Assembly: GCF_003003255.1 (NCBI RefSeq)
Contig: NZ_PVTD01000005.1
Location: forward strand, 62,001 to 126,000
Origin: Aliiruegeria haliotis
Lineage (GTDB): Bacteria > Pseudomonadota > Alphaproteobacteria > Rhodobacterales > Rhodobacteraceae
DNA: 64,000 bases
Reading direction: 5' to 3'
Of this stretch, positions 34,990 through 47,250 are shown in pieces; positions within the stretch are counted from its first letter, which is position 1, and the number at the start of each line of letters is the position of its first letter. Below the pieces are notes generated by a model that was not told the DNA's origin, ran no database searches, and worked only from the letters and a program-made list of their open reading frames with translations. The translations under genes and the position numbers were made by a program.

Positions 34990-35388
34990 TCAGAGCCAAT
35001 CGCGCAGATGCGGGATCAACGGAATGTCGGCGGCCGGCATCGGGTAGTCGCGGAGGGCATCCGGACGGACCCATTTGAGGGCCTGTCCTTCCCTGGAGCT
35101 GGGGGTGCCGTTCCACTTTCGGCAGGCGAAAAGTGGCATCAACAAGTGGAAGGTATCGTAGGAGTGACTGGCAAAGGTCAGGGGGGCCAGACATGAGGCC
35201 CAGGTGTCGATCCCGAGTTCTTCCTGCAACTCGCGGATAAGGGCGGTTTCGGGTGTCTCCCCCGTTTCGACCTTTCCGCCCGGAAACTCCCAGAGCCCGG
35301 CCATGGACTTGCCTTCGGGCCGCTGCGCCAGCAGCACACGACCGTCGATGTCCACCAGAGCTACCGCCGAAACCAGAACCGTCTTCAC
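34990..35388 (-). CDS. mutT: MutT-type Nudix hydrolase (8-oxo-dGTP diphosphatase)
   Basis: A 132-residue enzyme with a complete Nudix box, GGKVETGETPETALIRELQE followed by EL (about 38-59). It is expected to clear oxidised nucleoside triphosphates in the cytoplasm. The start is GTG 35388 (MKTVLVSAVALVD), whose GTGA overlaps the argJ stop, so it is translationally coupled to argJ. The longer frame upstream lies in argJ and is rejected. C-terminal residues fit MutT/NUDT1-like members rather than ADP-ribose hydrolases, but specificity is inferred. Confidence 0.92.
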   Translation of the reverse strand: MKTVLVSAVALVDIDGRVLLAQRPEGKSMAGLWEFPGGKVETGETPETALIRELQEELGIDTWASCLAPLTFASHSYDTFHLLMPLFACRKWNGTPSSREGQALKWVRPDALRDYPMPAADIPLIPHLRDWL

Positions 35389-36629
35389 GACCGGTAGTCC
35401 GCGTTGATAGTGATATAGCCGTGGGTCAGATCGCAGGTCCACGCGGTGAAACTGCCGGATCCGAGGCCGAGATCCACCGTCATCTCCAACTCTGGTGCTT
35501 TCATGTAGGCAGCACCGGCGTCCTCGGTATAGCTTTCCGCGATCCAGCCCTTCTCGGCCACCAGAATGTCGCCGAAATGAATGCTGAGCCGGTCCCGATC
35601 CGCGTGGGCACCGGATTTTCCGACGGCCATGACGATGCGGCCCCAGTTCGGATCCTCCCCGGCCAGCGCGGTCTTTACCAGCGGCGAGTTGGCGATGGAC
35701 ATGGCAACCTTGCGGGCATCGGACTCATCGCGGGCACCAGTTACACGGATCTCGAGAAACTTGCTCGCCCCTTCACCGTCGCGCACCACCTGATGGGCGA
35801 GGTCGCGCATCACATCGTGCAGGGCAGCGACAAAGGCCGTGCCTTCGGCGCTTTGGAGATCCGTGATCCCCGTTCCCGTCCCGGTGGCGCAGAGCAGGAG
35901 CGTATCCGAGGTGGATGTGTCGCCATCGACCGTGATGGCGTTGAACGTGACCTTGTTGAGAGACGACAAGGCCTGTTGCAGCACCGGCTGTGCAATGGCC
36001 GCATCGGTGAAGATGTAGACCAGCATCGTTGCCATGTCGGGGGCGATCATTCCCGACCCCTTGGCAATCCCTGCGATCCGGACCTTCCCGGCGGGCGTGT
36101 CGACGACCTTGCCGGCGCCCTTGGGGAAGGTGTCGGTGGTCATGATCGCCTCGGCGGCGGCCTCGATCGCACCGGGCGCGAGCTTGCCGGCCAGATCGCC
36201 GAGCGCCGAGGTGATCCGGTCATGCGGCAATCGTTCGCCGATGACGCCGGTCGAGGCGGTGAAAACGCGCGACACCGGCACCCGGGTTGCCAAGGCGACG
36301 GCTGCACAGATCTCTCGCACCGAGGCCTCCCCTGCGGAGCCGGTGAAGGCATTGGAATTGCCGGAGTTTACAAGGATTGCGGCGCCCGCGTCGGGGTCGC
36401 CTCCGGCGGCCAGTTTCGTCTCGCAATCCAGAACCGGCGCCGAACGAGTGGCTGACCGGGTGAAAACACCCGCAATCCTGGTCCCCGGTGCCAATCGTGC
36501 CAGCATTACATCCGTGCGTCCGGAATACCGGACACCCGCCGCGACGGCAGCGAAGTCCACGCCGTCAATCTCCGGAAGGTCGGGGAAAGCGGCGGGGGCG
36601 AGCGGCGAAATGGGCAGCGAACCGGCCAT
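35385..36629 (-). CDS. argJ: Bifunctional ornithine acetyltransferase/N-acetylglutamate synthase
   Basis: A 414-residue enzyme of the cyclic arginine pathway that moves acetyl between ornithine and glutamate. The precursor self-cleaves before the threonine in the D-MATML segment (about residue 198), producing alpha and beta chains; this site is intact. VNSGNSNAFTG and DGDTSTSDT are conserved. It overlaps mutT by four bases and follows the PPIase gene by 24 bases; the three probably form one leftward transcript. Confidence 0.96.
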   Translation of the reverse strand: MAGSLPISPLAPAAFPDLPEIDGVDFAAVAAGVRYSGRTDVMLARLAPGTRIAGVFTRSATRSAPVLDCETKLAAGGDPDAGAAILVNSGNSNAFTGSAGEASVREICAAVALATRVPVSRVFTASTGVIGERLPHDRITSALGDLAGKLAPGAIEAAAEAIMTTDTFPKGAGKVVDTPAGKVRIAGIAKGSGMIAPDMATMLVYIFTDAAIAQPVLQQALSSLNKVTFNAITVDGDTSTSDTLLLCATGTGTGITDLQSAEGTAFVAALHDVMRDLAHQVVRDGEGASKFLEIRVTGARDESDARKVAMSIANSPLVKTALAGEDPNWGRIVMAVGKSGAHADRDRLSIHFGDILVAEKGWIAESYTEDAGAAYMKAPELEMTVDLGLGSGSFTAWTCDLTHGYITINADYRS

Positions 36630-36653
36630 GGCGGGCGTCTCCGTGTCTTCGGC

Positions 36654-37505
36654 TTACTCTGCGATCAGGCTGTTGTCGGACAGCACGGAGGGGTCGATCT
36701 CAGCCTCGGATTTCACGATCTCGATCCCGTCCATGACCTCCTTGACCACGTTGGCGACGACTTCATTCTCCAGCTCGGAAACCAGATCATCGCGTACCTC
36801 GTCGAGCGGTGGGGCATCGGCCATCCGGGTTTCATTGAGAACCACGACATGCCAGCCAAATTGCGTCTTGACCGGTTCGGAGACCTGTCCGGGTTCCAGG
36901 GCAAGGACAGCTTCCTCGAACTCCGGAACCATCATGCCCTTGCTGAACCAGCCCAGAGCGCCGCCATTGGGTCCGGACGGGCCGGTAGACTTCTCCCGGG
37001 CAAGCGCGCCGAACTCGGCGCCGGCATCCAGCTCGGACTTGACGGCCTTTGCGTCTTCCTCGGTCTCCAGGAGGATGTGGGCGGCATTGAACTCCTTCGA
37101 CGGTTCGGCATCGGCGAAACGTTCTTCGTAGGCTTGCTGTATCACGTCATCGGTGATGGCCGCCTGAATCCGCTTGCCAAGCGCTTCTCCGGCCAGCAGG
37201 CCGGAGACCTGGTTGTCGATGGTAAGCTGCGTGGCCTCGGTCACGCCGTCACCCAGCGACTGCGCCAGGGCGTTCTGCTGGACCAACTGGTCGTAGATCC
37301 CCTGCCACAGCACGTCGTCCTCCAGCGCCTGGTACTGGGCGGGCAGGGTGGACTTCGCCACGATCATGTGGCCGACGGTAATCTCGACCCCGCCGACGGT
37401 CGCCACGACGGTCTTGGCGGTCACTTCCTCGGCGCTGACGGGGGCGGCAAGGGCGAGTCCGAGGGAAATCAGCCCGGCGCACCAGGTTTTGTTGGTCACA
37501 AGCAT
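36654..37505 (-). CDS. Periplasmic parvulin-type peptidylprolyl isomerase
   Basis: A 283-residue folding helper. After a signal peptide (MLVTNKTWCAGLISLGLALA...VSA) comes a helical SurA-like N-domain, then a parvulin domain (about 140-230) with AAHILLETEEDAKAV, GPSGPNGGALGWFSKGMMVPEFE and FGWHVV. It should catalyse prolyl isomerisation of exported proteins. I take ATG 37505, preceded by CAGGAG; 15 more residues are possible from 37550. It diverges from secA, giving a secretion-related gene pair. Confidence 0.92.
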   Translation of the reverse strand: MLVTNKTWCAGLISLGLALAAPVSAEEVTAKTVVATVGGVEITVGHMIVAKSTLPAQYQALEDDVLWQGIYDQLVQQNALAQSLGDGVTEATQLTIDNQVSGLLAGEALGKRIQAAITDDVIQQAYEERFADAEPSKEFNAAHILLETEEDAKAVKSELDAGAEFGALAREKSTGPSGPNGGALGWFSKGMMVPEFEEAVLALEPGQVSEPVKTQFGWHVVVLNETRMADAPPLDEVRDDLVSELENEVVANVVKEVMDGIEIVKSEAEIDPSVLSDNSLIAE

Positions 37506-37680
37506 CGTATGTGGCTCCTGTTCGGCCGCGCGGTCGCGCGGCGTTGACACTGCAAAGGTGCGCCCTTACATCGCGTTTGGCACGGGTGTGCCGGGCGGCT
37601 CTTCGTTGAATGCTTGGTAACGCTGCAAGAAGGGGCCGACAAGGCATCCTCTCACACGAATGCGTCAAGGCGGAGCACAT

Positions 37681-40386
<2,706 letters not shown>

Positions 40387-40394
40387 CCATTTGA

Positions 40395-40413
40395 TGGCGG
40401 CCCCGCGCCGCCA
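40395..40413 (+). promoter_or_regulatory. Hairpin after secA
   Basis: TGGCGGC-CCCGC-GCCGCCA forms a perfect 7-bp stem. It lacks a T-run, so it is at best a partial or Rho-assisted terminator or an mRNA 3-prime stabiliser. Confidence 0.45.
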
Positions 40414-40417
40414 ATCT

Positions 40418-40489
40418 CCATATTGTGCGTGTTTGCGAACAATCCTCCAAATATGGTGCGGATTGCAGGTGAACTGTGGCCCAATATGG
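40418..40489. repeat. Three spaced CCAATATGG-like motifs
   Basis: CCATATTG (40418-40425), CCAAATATGG (40447-40456) and CCAATATGG (40481-40489) lie about 30 and 34 bases apart, roughly three helical turns, in front of the 40562 gene. The first and third are inverted to each other. They resemble binding sites of a regulator, which is inferred. Confidence 0.4.
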
Positions 40490-40561
40490 CCCTTGCGCGG
40501 TCACGCCGCTGCCAACTTCGCTGCCTAATGTGTCTCCTGACCGATAGGAAGGGAGGTCGTC

Positions 40562-41569
40562 ATGCAAGTGAAACGACTGACAATGGCCGGTTCCGTTTTT
40601 CTGGTGGCCTTGTCCACGGGCTACGTCATGCAGCATCAGGACGCCCTGGCCTCCCGCTTCGGAAGTGGGGAGAAGCGAACGGCAATGGCCAGCGTCTCCG
40701 GACTGCCGCTCCCGATGCGCAAGACGCAAACCGAGACGGCGCCGGTCTCGCCCCCTTCACCGGGCAACAGTGCGCATGTCGTGGACCTCCCAACGGAGCC
40801 GGCGGTGGTGAGCCTTGCAGCCCCCGCGCGGCATGGGCAGGCCAATCGCACACAGGAAGCCCCGTTTGCCGGGGCGACCATCGCCCAGGCAACCTGCCTT
40901 GCCGTTGCCAGCGCGGAGCCGGGGCCCGATGCATCGATCCTGCTTACTCTCAGCGCGCCTTGTCAGCCCCATGCGCGGGTCGAGATCACCCACGGGCCTC
41001 TGGCGTTCACCGAACAGACAGATGAAGACGGCGACCTGTCCATCCACATGCCCGCCCTTTCCGAACGGGCGACATTCTCGGTGCAGTTCGAAAACGGAAC
41101 GGTGGTCGAGGCCGACACAACCGTGCCCGCAGCGCGATCCACACAGACAGTGGCCCTGCAATGGCGGGGCGACACCGGGTTGGAGTTACATGCCTTCGAG
41201 TTCGGCGCGACCTATAGCCAGTCTGGTCATGTGCATGCGCGGGCGACCCTGTCGCCAACCGTCGCGGGATTGCGCAAGGGGGGTTACATGACCCGCCTCG
41301 GGCGAGAGGACCTGCCCGGTGCCGCAATCGCCGATGTATACAGCTATCCCCTCGATCTTGCCCAGGGCGGTGCGGTCCGGATCTCTGTCGAAGCCGAAGT
41401 GACCGCCGCCAATTGCGGTCAGGAGGTTTCGGCAGAGACCCTGCAACCGCTGCTCGGCTCCGGACACGAGGTTGTCGAGGTGGTGCTTGCGATTCCGACC
41501 TGCGACGCCATCGGTGACTTTCTGGTGTTGAACAACGTGCTGAGAGACATGAAGATGGCCGCCAACTGA
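40562..41569 (+). CDS. Secreted or membrane-anchored protein of unknown function downstream of secA
   Basis: A 335-residue protein with an N-terminal signal-anchor (about 5-22, LTMAGSVFLVALSTGYVM), a Pro/Ala-rich linker (about 45-110) and a beta-rich C-terminal half with three cysteines. In this half a Big/Ig-like domain is suggested by ASILLTLSAPCQPHARVEI and GDLSIHMPALSERATFSVQ. I recognise no enzyme motif. AGGGAGG before ATG 40562 supports the start. It is followed 20 bases later by the PBP-OmpA gene and the two are probably one transcript. Such genes next to secA are sometimes labelled translocase, which I think is only positional. Confidence 0.85.
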   Translation: MQVKRLTMAGSVFLVALSTGYVMQHQDALASRFGSGEKRTAMASVSGLPLPMRKTQTETAPVSPPSPGNSAHVVDLPTEPAVVSLAAPARHGQANRTQEAPFAGATIAQATCLAVASAEPGPDASILLTLSAPCQPHARVEITHGPLAFTEQTDEDGDLSIHMPALSERATFSVQFENGTVVEADTTVPAARSTQTVALQWRGDTGLELHAFEFGATYSQSGHVHARATLSPTVAGLRKGGYMTRLGREDLPGAAIADVYSYPLDLAQGGAVRISVEAEVTAANCGQEVSAETLQPLLGSGHEVVEVVLAIPTCDAIGDFLVLNNVLRDMKMAAN

Positions 41570-41589
41570 GGCAGGCCACCCGAGGCAGC

Positions 41590-43152
41590 ATGATATCCCG
41601 GTCCAAACGCGCGGCGGTTTTCGCCGCGCTGCTCCTGTTTACTGGGTCCAGTGTGGCCGCGCAGGACATCGTCCTCGAATCTCGCGATGGTGCGTTGGCG
41701 CTGGAAGGCATGCTGCTCGGGTACGATGGCGAGTTTTACAGGATTTCAACCGAATACGGCGTGCTGACGGTGGACGGTCAGGGGGTGACCTGTGACGGAC
41801 CGGGATGCCCGGACCTCACCACCTACGTCGCCGACATTCGCATTTCCGGTGCGAGGGCGATGGGAGAGGTGCTCCTGCCTTCGCTGATCGAGGGCTACGG
41901 TCTTCAGGAGGGCCTTCGTCCCCGGCGTGTCATTGCAGACAATGATACCTTTCGTATCGACCTGACGGATCCCGGCGCGGGACGGGTGCTGGCTCGGTTT
42001 CACTTCGCCCTGTCCACGACATCCGATGGGTTTGCGGATCTGGCGTCCGATTCCGCCGACCTTGTCATGGCGGTCCGGGAGGTGCGGCCGGAAGAAGTCG
42101 CCCGTGCCCGGGATGCTGGTGTTGGCGATCTGTCGGCTCCCCGGCGCACCCGGACAGTGGCGCTGGATGCGCTGGTCCCTGTGGTCGCTGCGGCCAGCCC
42201 GCTGACCTCCCTTGCGCCCGATGTGCTGGCGGCCATCTGGTCGGGAGAAATCGACGACTGGGCTGCGCTCGAACTGGAGGCGGGTCCGATCGAGTTGCAC
42301 GAGATCGACAGCGACACCGGTTTTGCAGAGGGATTCGCAGATCGGCTTCTGGAGCAGGCTGGCCAAACCGGTACAGTGTCAGTGCGCCACCACGGGACGG
42401 CAGCGACACTTGTAGATACCGTGGCGCCGGATCCCTGGGCATTGGGCCTGACACGGTTCTCGGAGATCGGCAATGCGCGTCCGCTGGCATTGACCGCGCC
42501 GTGTGGGCGGATACTGCGCGCCACAACCGCCAGCCTGAAGTCGGAAGACTACCCTCTGGCGACCCCGCTTCTCCTCTATACACCTGAGCGACGTCTGCCC
42601 TTGCCGGCCCGGGAGTTCCTGTCCTGGCTTACAACGCCCGCGGCAGAGCGCGTAGTCCGGCGGGCGGGCTTTGTCGATCAGGTTCCGGACAGCACAACCC
42701 TGTCCGGTCAGGGCGACCGGCTCGCAAATGCTGTGCTTGCAGCCGGAGAGGAAGTCTCGTTGGCGGATTTGCAGGAAATGGTTCGGCAGATGACCGGCAC
42801 CCGGCGCCTGAGCACGACCTTCAGGTTCCGAAATGGCACGGCGCAGCTGGATCCCCAGTCGGAGAGCAACGTGGATCGGCTGGCGCGCGACCTGGAGGCC
42901 GGGGTTCACGACGGGCGCGAGTTGGTGTTGGCCGGTTTCTCGGATGGAGAAGGGCCGGCGCCAGCGAACCTGCGCCTCGCTGCGGATCGCGCGGAGGCGG
43001 TGGCGCGTGCCTTGCGCGAGGCTGCGCCGGTGACGGATTGGTCGCGGGTGACCCTGATGACAGCGGCGTTTGGCGAAGCGATGCCGCTCGCCTGTGACGA
43101 CACCGAATGGGGCCGGCGCACCAATCGCCGGGTCGAGGTCTGGATGCGCTGA
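41590..43152 (+). CDS. PstS-like solute-binding domain fused to OmpA C-terminal domain
   Basis: A 520-residue periplasmic protein. A signal peptide (1-24, ending VAA) precedes an N-terminal domain, then a phosphate-binding-protein-like fold (about 190-370, with LAPDVLAAIWSGEIDDWAAL and DSDTGFAEGFADRLLEQ). The C-terminal OmpA domain (about 400-520) has FRFRNGTAQLDPQSESNVDRLA and the RR-x-E-V-W end that binds peptidoglycan. This layout suggests a wall-attached periplasmic receptor. The cognate ligand is unknown; no phosphate transporter genes are nearby. Confidence 0.88.
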   Translation: MISRSKRAAVFAALLLFTGSSVAAQDIVLESRDGALALEGMLLGYDGEFYRISTEYGVLTVDGQGVTCDGPGCPDLTTYVADIRISGARAMGEVLLPSLIEGYGLQEGLRPRRVIADNDTFRIDLTDPGAGRVLARFHFALSTTSDGFADLASDSADLVMAVREVRPEEVARARDAGVGDLSAPRRTRTVALDALVPVVAAASPLTSLAPDVLAAIWSGEIDDWAALELEAGPIELHEIDSDTGFAEGFADRLLEQAGQTGTVSVRHHGTAATLVDTVAPDPWALGLTRFSEIGNARPLALTAPCGRILRATTASLKSEDYPLATPLLLYTPERRLPLPAREFLSWLTTPAAERVVRRAGFVDQVPDSTTLSGQGDRLANAVLAAGEEVSLADLQEMVRQMTGTRRLSTTFRFRNGTAQLDPQSESNVDRLARDLEAGVHDGRELVLAGFSDGEGPAPANLRLAADRAEAVARALREAAPVTDWSRVTLMTAAFGEAMPLACDDTEWGRRTNRRVEVWMR

Positions 43153-43243
43153 ATGGGTGCCGGACCCAAGGGCGTTGCTTGCGCGGGTTGCCAGGCGATA
43201 TTCTGCCGTTTGACGGGTCCGCGATCCCGAATGAAAGGCAAAG

Positions 43244-43291
43244 AAAAGGGCCGCAACGCTGGTGCGCTGCAGCCCCCGATGCCCTTTTTTT
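43244..43291. terminator. Terminator between PBP-OmpA gene and dnaJ
   Basis: AAAGGGC (43245-43251) pairs with GCCCTTT (43281-43287), with an inner stem in the 29-base loop region; A-rich bases lie on the left and seven Ts on the right. It lies between converging genes and probably works in both directions. Confidence 0.7.
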
Positions 43292-43299
43292 GCGGGCTG

Positions 43300-44454
43300 C
43301 TAGCCCTTCATCTCGTCCCAGAAGGTTTTCACCTTGGAGAAGAAGTTGTGCGTCCGCGGGTTGTTCTCCGCACTCAACTCGTCGAACTCGCGCAGAAGCT
43401 CTTTCTGGCGCGAGGTCAGGTTCACCGGCGTTTCAACGACAAGTTCGATAAACATGTCGCCGATGCCGCCGCCGCGCAGGGCCGGCATGCCCTTGCCCCG
43501 CAGGCGCATCTGCTTGCCCGTCTGCGACCCTGCCGGCACTTTCACCCGGCTGCGGCCACCATCGATCGTCGGCACCTCGATCTCACCACCAAGAGCGGCG
43601 GAAGCCACGCTCACTGGAACCTGGCAGAACAGGTTCTGCGAGTCCCGCTTGAAGATACTGTGCTCGGCCACTTCGATGAAGATATAGAGGTCGCCCGAGG
43701 GTCCGCCGCGCGTGCCGGCATCACCTTCGCCTGCGAGGCGAATCCGTGTGCCTGTCTCTACCCCTGCCGGGATGTTGACAGAGAGCGAGCGCTCTTTTTC
43801 CACACGGCCCTGACCATGGCAGGACTGACACGGGTTCTTGATGATCTGGCCGAGGCCATTGCAGGTCGGACAGGTGCGCTCGACCGTGAAGAAACCCTGC
43901 TGCGCCCGCACCTTGCCCATGCCGGAACACGTGGGGCAGGAGACTGGCTCGGCGCCGCCTTCGGCCCCACTGCCGGAGCAGGATGCGCAGGCGACGGATG
44001 TCGGCACATCGATCGTCTTCTGCGAACCGGTAAAGGCTTCTTCGAGGGTGACGCGCATGTTGTAGCGCAAATCGGACCCGCGCGAGGCGCGCTGTCGACC
44101 GCCACCGGCGCGTTGCCCGCCCATGAAGTCACCGAAGAGATCGTCGAAGACATCGGAAAAGGCTGAAGCGAAATCGCCCTGCTGGTGGAACCCGCCACCG
44201 CGGGGGCCGCCGCCACCGCCCATTCCGCCTTCGAAGGCCGCGTGGCCGAAGCGGTCGTAGGCTGCTTTTTTCTCGGCGTCCTTCAGGACGTCATAGGCCT
44301 CGTTCGCTTCCTTGAACTGCGCCTCTGCGTCGGGATTGTCGGAGTTGCTGTCGGGGTGAAGCTCCCGCGCCTTCCGGCGGAAAGCTTTCTTGATTTCCTG
44401 CTCCGAAGCTCCACGCGCGACGCCCAGGACCTCGTAATAGTCACGTTTTGCCAT
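43300..44454 (-). CDS. dnaJ: Chaperone DnaJ
   Basis: A 384-residue type I Hsp40. J domain (1-70) with HPD, Gly-rich linker (about 75-115), and a zinc domain with four CxxCxGxG-type repeats ([32 protein letters not shown]; about 145-210). Two substrate-binding beta domains follow. It stimulates DnaK ATPase and presents unfolded proteins. It follows dnaK by 73 bases on the same strand, separated by a strong hairpin. Confidence 0.97.
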   Translation of the reverse strand: MAKRDYYEVLGVARGASEQEIKKAFRRKARELHPDSNSDNPDAEAQFKEANEAYDVLKDAEKKAAYDRFGHAAFEGGMGGGGGPRGGGFHQQGDFASAFSDVFDDLFGDFMGGQRAGGGRQRASRGSDLRYNMRVTLEEAFTGSQKTIDVPTSVACASCSGSGAEGGAEPVSCPTCSGMGKVRAQQGFFTVERTCPTCNGLGQIIKNPCQSCHGQGRVEKERSLSVNIPAGVETGTRIRLAGEGDAGTRGGPSGDLYIFIEVAEHSIFKRDSQNLFCQVPVSVASAALGGEIEVPTIDGGRSRVKVPAGSQTGKQMRLRGKGMPALRGGGIGDMFIELVVETPVNLTSRQKELLREFDELSAENNPRTHNFFSKVKTFWDEMKG

Positions 44455-44483
44455 CGGTTATCCTCTTGCCTCCAACAACGGAA

Positions 44484-44505
44484 CCGGCCCGGTTTCCCGG
44501 GCCGG
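44484..44505 (-). promoter_or_regulatory. Strong hairpin between dnaK and dnaJ
   Basis: CCGGCCCGG and CCGGGCCGG pair over 9 bp with a 4-base loop. Without a T-run on the transcribed side it is not a full terminator, but may protect the dnaK mRNA end or lower dnaJ relative to dnaK. Confidence 0.65.
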
Positions 44506-44527
44506 CCGCTTGAAGGATGCGGCGCGA

Positions 44528-46444
44528 TCAGCGCTGCTTGTCGTCGCCAAGGTCTTCGAAGTCGGCATCGACGATGTCATCATCGACACCGCGCGGCTCG
44601 TCCTCGCCCTCGGGCGCGGCTTCGCCAGCCTTCTCCTGCTCGGCCTTGTAGATGGCCTCGCCGAGCTTCATGGCGGCCTCGGTCAGGTTCTGGATGCCGG
44701 ACTTGATCTTGCCGACGTCCTCGCCTTCCAGCGCTTCTTCGAGCGGACCCATAGCCAGCTCGATGGCCTCGACGGTCGACGGGTCGACCTTGTCGGAGTG
44801 GTCGGAGAGCGACTTCTTGGTCGAGTGGATCAGGCTTTCACCCTGGTTCCGGGCCTCGACAAGTTCCTTCTTCTCCTTGTCCGCTTCGGCGTTGGCCTCT
44901 GCGTCCTTGACCATCTGTTCGATCTCGTCGTCGTTGAGACCTCCGGAGGCCTGGATGGTGATGTTCTGCTCCTTGCCGGTGCCCTTGTCCTTGGCAGAGA
45001 CCGACACGATGCCGTTGGCGTCGATATCGAACGTCACCTCGATCTGCGGCATGCCGCGCGGCGCTGGCGGGATGTCCTCAAGGTTGAACTGGCCGAGCAT
45101 CTTGTTGTCCATCGCCATCTCGCGCTCGCCCTGGAACACACGGATCGTCACGGCGTTCTGGTTGTCCTCGGCGGTGGAGAAGATCTGGCTCTTCTTGGTC
45201 GGGATGGTCGTGTTGCGGTCGATCAGGCGTGTGAAGACACCACCGAGCGTCTCGATGCCGAGCGACAGCGGGGTCACGTCGAGAAGGACCACGTCCTTCA
45301 CGTCGCCCTGCAGGACGCCGGCCTGAATCGCCGCACCGGAGGCGACCACCTCGTCGGGGTTGACGCCCTTGTTGGGCTCCCGGCCGAAGAACTTTGTGAC
45401 TTCCTCGACGACCTTCGGCATGCGGGTCATGCCGCCGACCAGAACGACCTCGTCAATCTCGTCAACCGAGACACCGGCGTCCTTGAGGGCCGCTTGGCAT
45501 GGTTTGATCGACTTCTTGATCAGGTCGCCAACGAGGCTTTCAAGCTTGGCGCGGGTCAGCTTCATCACCAGGTGCAGCGGGGTGCCGCCATTGGGGTCCA
45601 TGGAGATGAACGGCTGGTTGATTTCCGTCTGCTGGGAGCTCGACAGCTCGATCTTGGCTTTTTCAGCGGCTTCCTTCAGACGCTGAAGCGCCATCTTGTC
45701 CTTGCTGAGATCGATGCCGTGCTCTTTCTTGAACTCGTCGGCAAGGTACTGGACGATCCGCATGTCGAAGTCTTCGCCACCCAGGAAGGTGTCACCGTTG
45801 GTAGACTTCACCTCGAAGAGACCTTCGTCGATCTCCAGGATGGTCACGTCGAAGGTGCCGCCACCGAGGTCGTAGACCACGATCGTCTTGGTCTCTTCCT
45901 TGTCGAGGCCATAGGCCAACGCGGCCGCGGTCGGCTCGTTGATGATACGCAGCACTTCGAGACCGGCGATCTTGCCGGCGTCCTTGGTGGCCTGACGTTG
46001 GGCGTCGTTGAAATAGGCAGGAACCGTGATGACGGCCTGGGTGACGTCCTCGCCGAGGTAGCTCTCGGCGGTTTCCTTCATCTTTTGCAGGATAAAGGCC
46101 GAGATCTGCGACGGGGAGTATGTCTCACCGCGGGCTTCCACCCAGGCGTCGCCGTTGCCACCGTCCACAATGTTGTAGGGGACGATCTTGCGGTCCTTGG
46201 CGACCGCGGGATCATCCTCGCGGCGACCGATCAGACGCTTGACGGCGAAGATGGTGTTTTCGGGGTTTGTGACGGCCTGCCGCTTGGCGGGCTGACCCAC
46301 GAGACGTTCGTTTTCGGTGAAGGCGACGATGGACGGGGTTGTCCGGGCGCCTTCGGCGTTCTCGATGACGCGGGGCTGGGAACCATCCATGATGGCGACG
46401 CAGCTGTTCGTCGTACCGAGGTCGATACCGATGACTTTGGCCAT
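44528..46444 (-). CDS. dnaK: Chaperone DnaK (Hsp70)
   Basis: A 638-residue Hsp70 starting [20 protein letters not shown]. The ATPase domain (1-about 385) shows the phosphate loops and [14 protein letters not shown]; the substrate-binding domain (about 390-550) and the helical lid end in an acidic tail. It refolds proteins with DnaJ and GrpE. An in-frame stretch of 68 codons upstream is non-coding leader and holds the RpoH promoter. Confidence 0.98.
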   Translation of the reverse strand: MAKVIGIDLGTTNSCVAIMDGSQPRVIENAEGARTTPSIVAFTENERLVGQPAKRQAVTNPENTIFAVKRLIGRREDDPAVAKDRKIVPYNIVDGGNGDAWVEARGETYSPSQISAFILQKMKETAESYLGEDVTQAVITVPAYFNDAQRQATKDAGKIAGLEVLRIINEPTAAALAYGLDKEETKTIVVYDLGGGTFDVTILEIDEGLFEVKSTNGDTFLGGEDFDMRIVQYLADEFKKEHGIDLSKDKMALQRLKEAAEKAKIELSSSQQTEINQPFISMDPNGGTPLHLVMKLTRAKLESLVGDLIKKSIKPCQAALKDAGVSVDEIDEVVLVGGMTRMPKVVEEVTKFFGREPNKGVNPDEVVASGAAIQAGVLQGDVKDVVLLDVTPLSLGIETLGGVFTRLIDRNTTIPTKKSQIFSTAEDNQNAVTIRVFQGEREMAMDNKMLGQFNLEDIPPAPRGMPQIEVTFDIDANGIVSVSAKDKGTGKEQNITIQASGGLNDDEIEQMVKDAEANAEADKEKKELVEARNQGESLIHSTKKSLSDHSDKVDPSTVEAIELAMGPLEEALEGEDVGKIKSGIQNLTEAAMKLGEAIYKAEQEKAGEAAPEGEDEPRGVDDDIVDADFEDLGDDKQR

Positions 46445-46550
46445 ATGCTTACTACCTCTCTTGGCGATGTTGCGGGGCTCGGGCCCTGTCAGGCTCCCGC
46501 GCCCCAATCCCATTAATTCGACCGGATGGCTGCCCGGCCGAGCATCCCGG

Positions 46551-46582
46551 CGTATATAGGAGTGGACCTTTGGCCCTGCAAG
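46551..46582 (-). promoter_or_regulatory. RpoH (heat-shock sigma-32 type) promoter of dnaK
   Basis: On the minus strand CTTG (46582-46579), 18 bases, then CCTATATACG (46560-46551) match the alphaproteobacterial RpoH consensus CTTG-N17/18-CYTATNTNNG at every defined base. The RNA would start near 46544, giving a leader of about 100 bases before dnaK. Confidence 0.8.
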
Positions 46583-46614
46583 TCGCCATCCGGCGCTGTT
46601 TTGGGGAGAAATGC

Positions 46615-47247
46615 GTGACGAAAGTGATAACGGACCCGGATTTGACACCTGACCTCACGATTCGCGGCGTTCCGATCTACCGTGGGCTGCTTGATGCGAC
46701 AGCACAGGCCGCGATGTTGGAAAAACTGCGCGAGATTGTGGCACTTGCGCCACTCTTCCGGCCGGTAACCTCACGCGGGAAGGAGATGTCCGTGCGGATG
46801 ACGTCTGCAGGCTGCTGCGGCTGGGTCTCCGACCAGCGCGGGTATCGCTACGAGGACCGGCACCCTGGCGGCATGGATTGGCCACCTATACCCGACTCTG
46901 TTCTTGAGGTCTGGCGTGCGGTTTCGGGAACGGATCGCCTGCCGGATTCCTGCCTGATCAATTTCTACGAGGACTCCGCGCGCATGGGGATGCACCAGGA
47001 TCGCGACGAGGTCGATCTGGAACAGCCGGTGGTCTCCATTTCGCTGGGCGATGATGCTCTGTTTCGGGTCGGCAACCTCACCCGGGGGGGCAAGACGGAA
47101 TCGGTCTGGCTGTCGTCCGGCGATGTGCTTGTCCTCTCGGGCGAGGCTCGGCTGCTCTTTCACGGGGTGGACAGGTTGCGCCCGGGAAGCTCGCAGCTCT
47201 TGCCGAAGGGTGGCCGGATCAACCTGACGATGCGGGTGGCGCGGTAG
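46615..47247 (+). CDS. alkB: AlkB-type alpha-ketoglutarate-dependent DNA/RNA demethylase
   Basis: A 210-residue Fe(II)/2-oxoglutarate dioxygenase that removes alkyl lesions such as 1-methyladenine from nucleic acid. The iron ligands are H127 and D129 (MHQDRDE) and H183 (LFHGVD); R201 in RINLTMR would bind oxoglutarate. The NFYED and [11 protein letters not shown] motifs match AlkB. Start is GTG 46615 with GGGGAG seven bases ahead; an upstream TTG is rejected. The gene begins only 33 bases from the divergent dnaK promoter. Confidence 0.93.
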   Translation: MTKVITDPDLTPDLTIRGVPIYRGLLDATAQAAMLEKLREIVALAPLFRPVTSRGKEMSVRMTSAGCCGWVSDQRGYRYEDRHPGGMDWPPIPDSVLEVWRAVSGTDRLPDSCLINFYEDSARMGMHQDRDEVDLEQPVVSISLGDDALFRVGNLTRGGKTESVWLSSGDVLVLSGEARLLFHGVDRLRPGSSQLLPKGGRINLTMRVAR

Positions 47248-47250
47248 GCG

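Noticed and set aside
44510-46516. Long plus-strand frame antisense to dnaK
   Set aside because: Shadow of a strongly biased gene; leucine/valine/Asp-rich with no recognisable domain.
46445-46648. Upstream extension of DnaK by 68 residues
   Set aside because: The stretch holds the RpoH promoter and leader; DnaK always begins [12 protein letters not shown].
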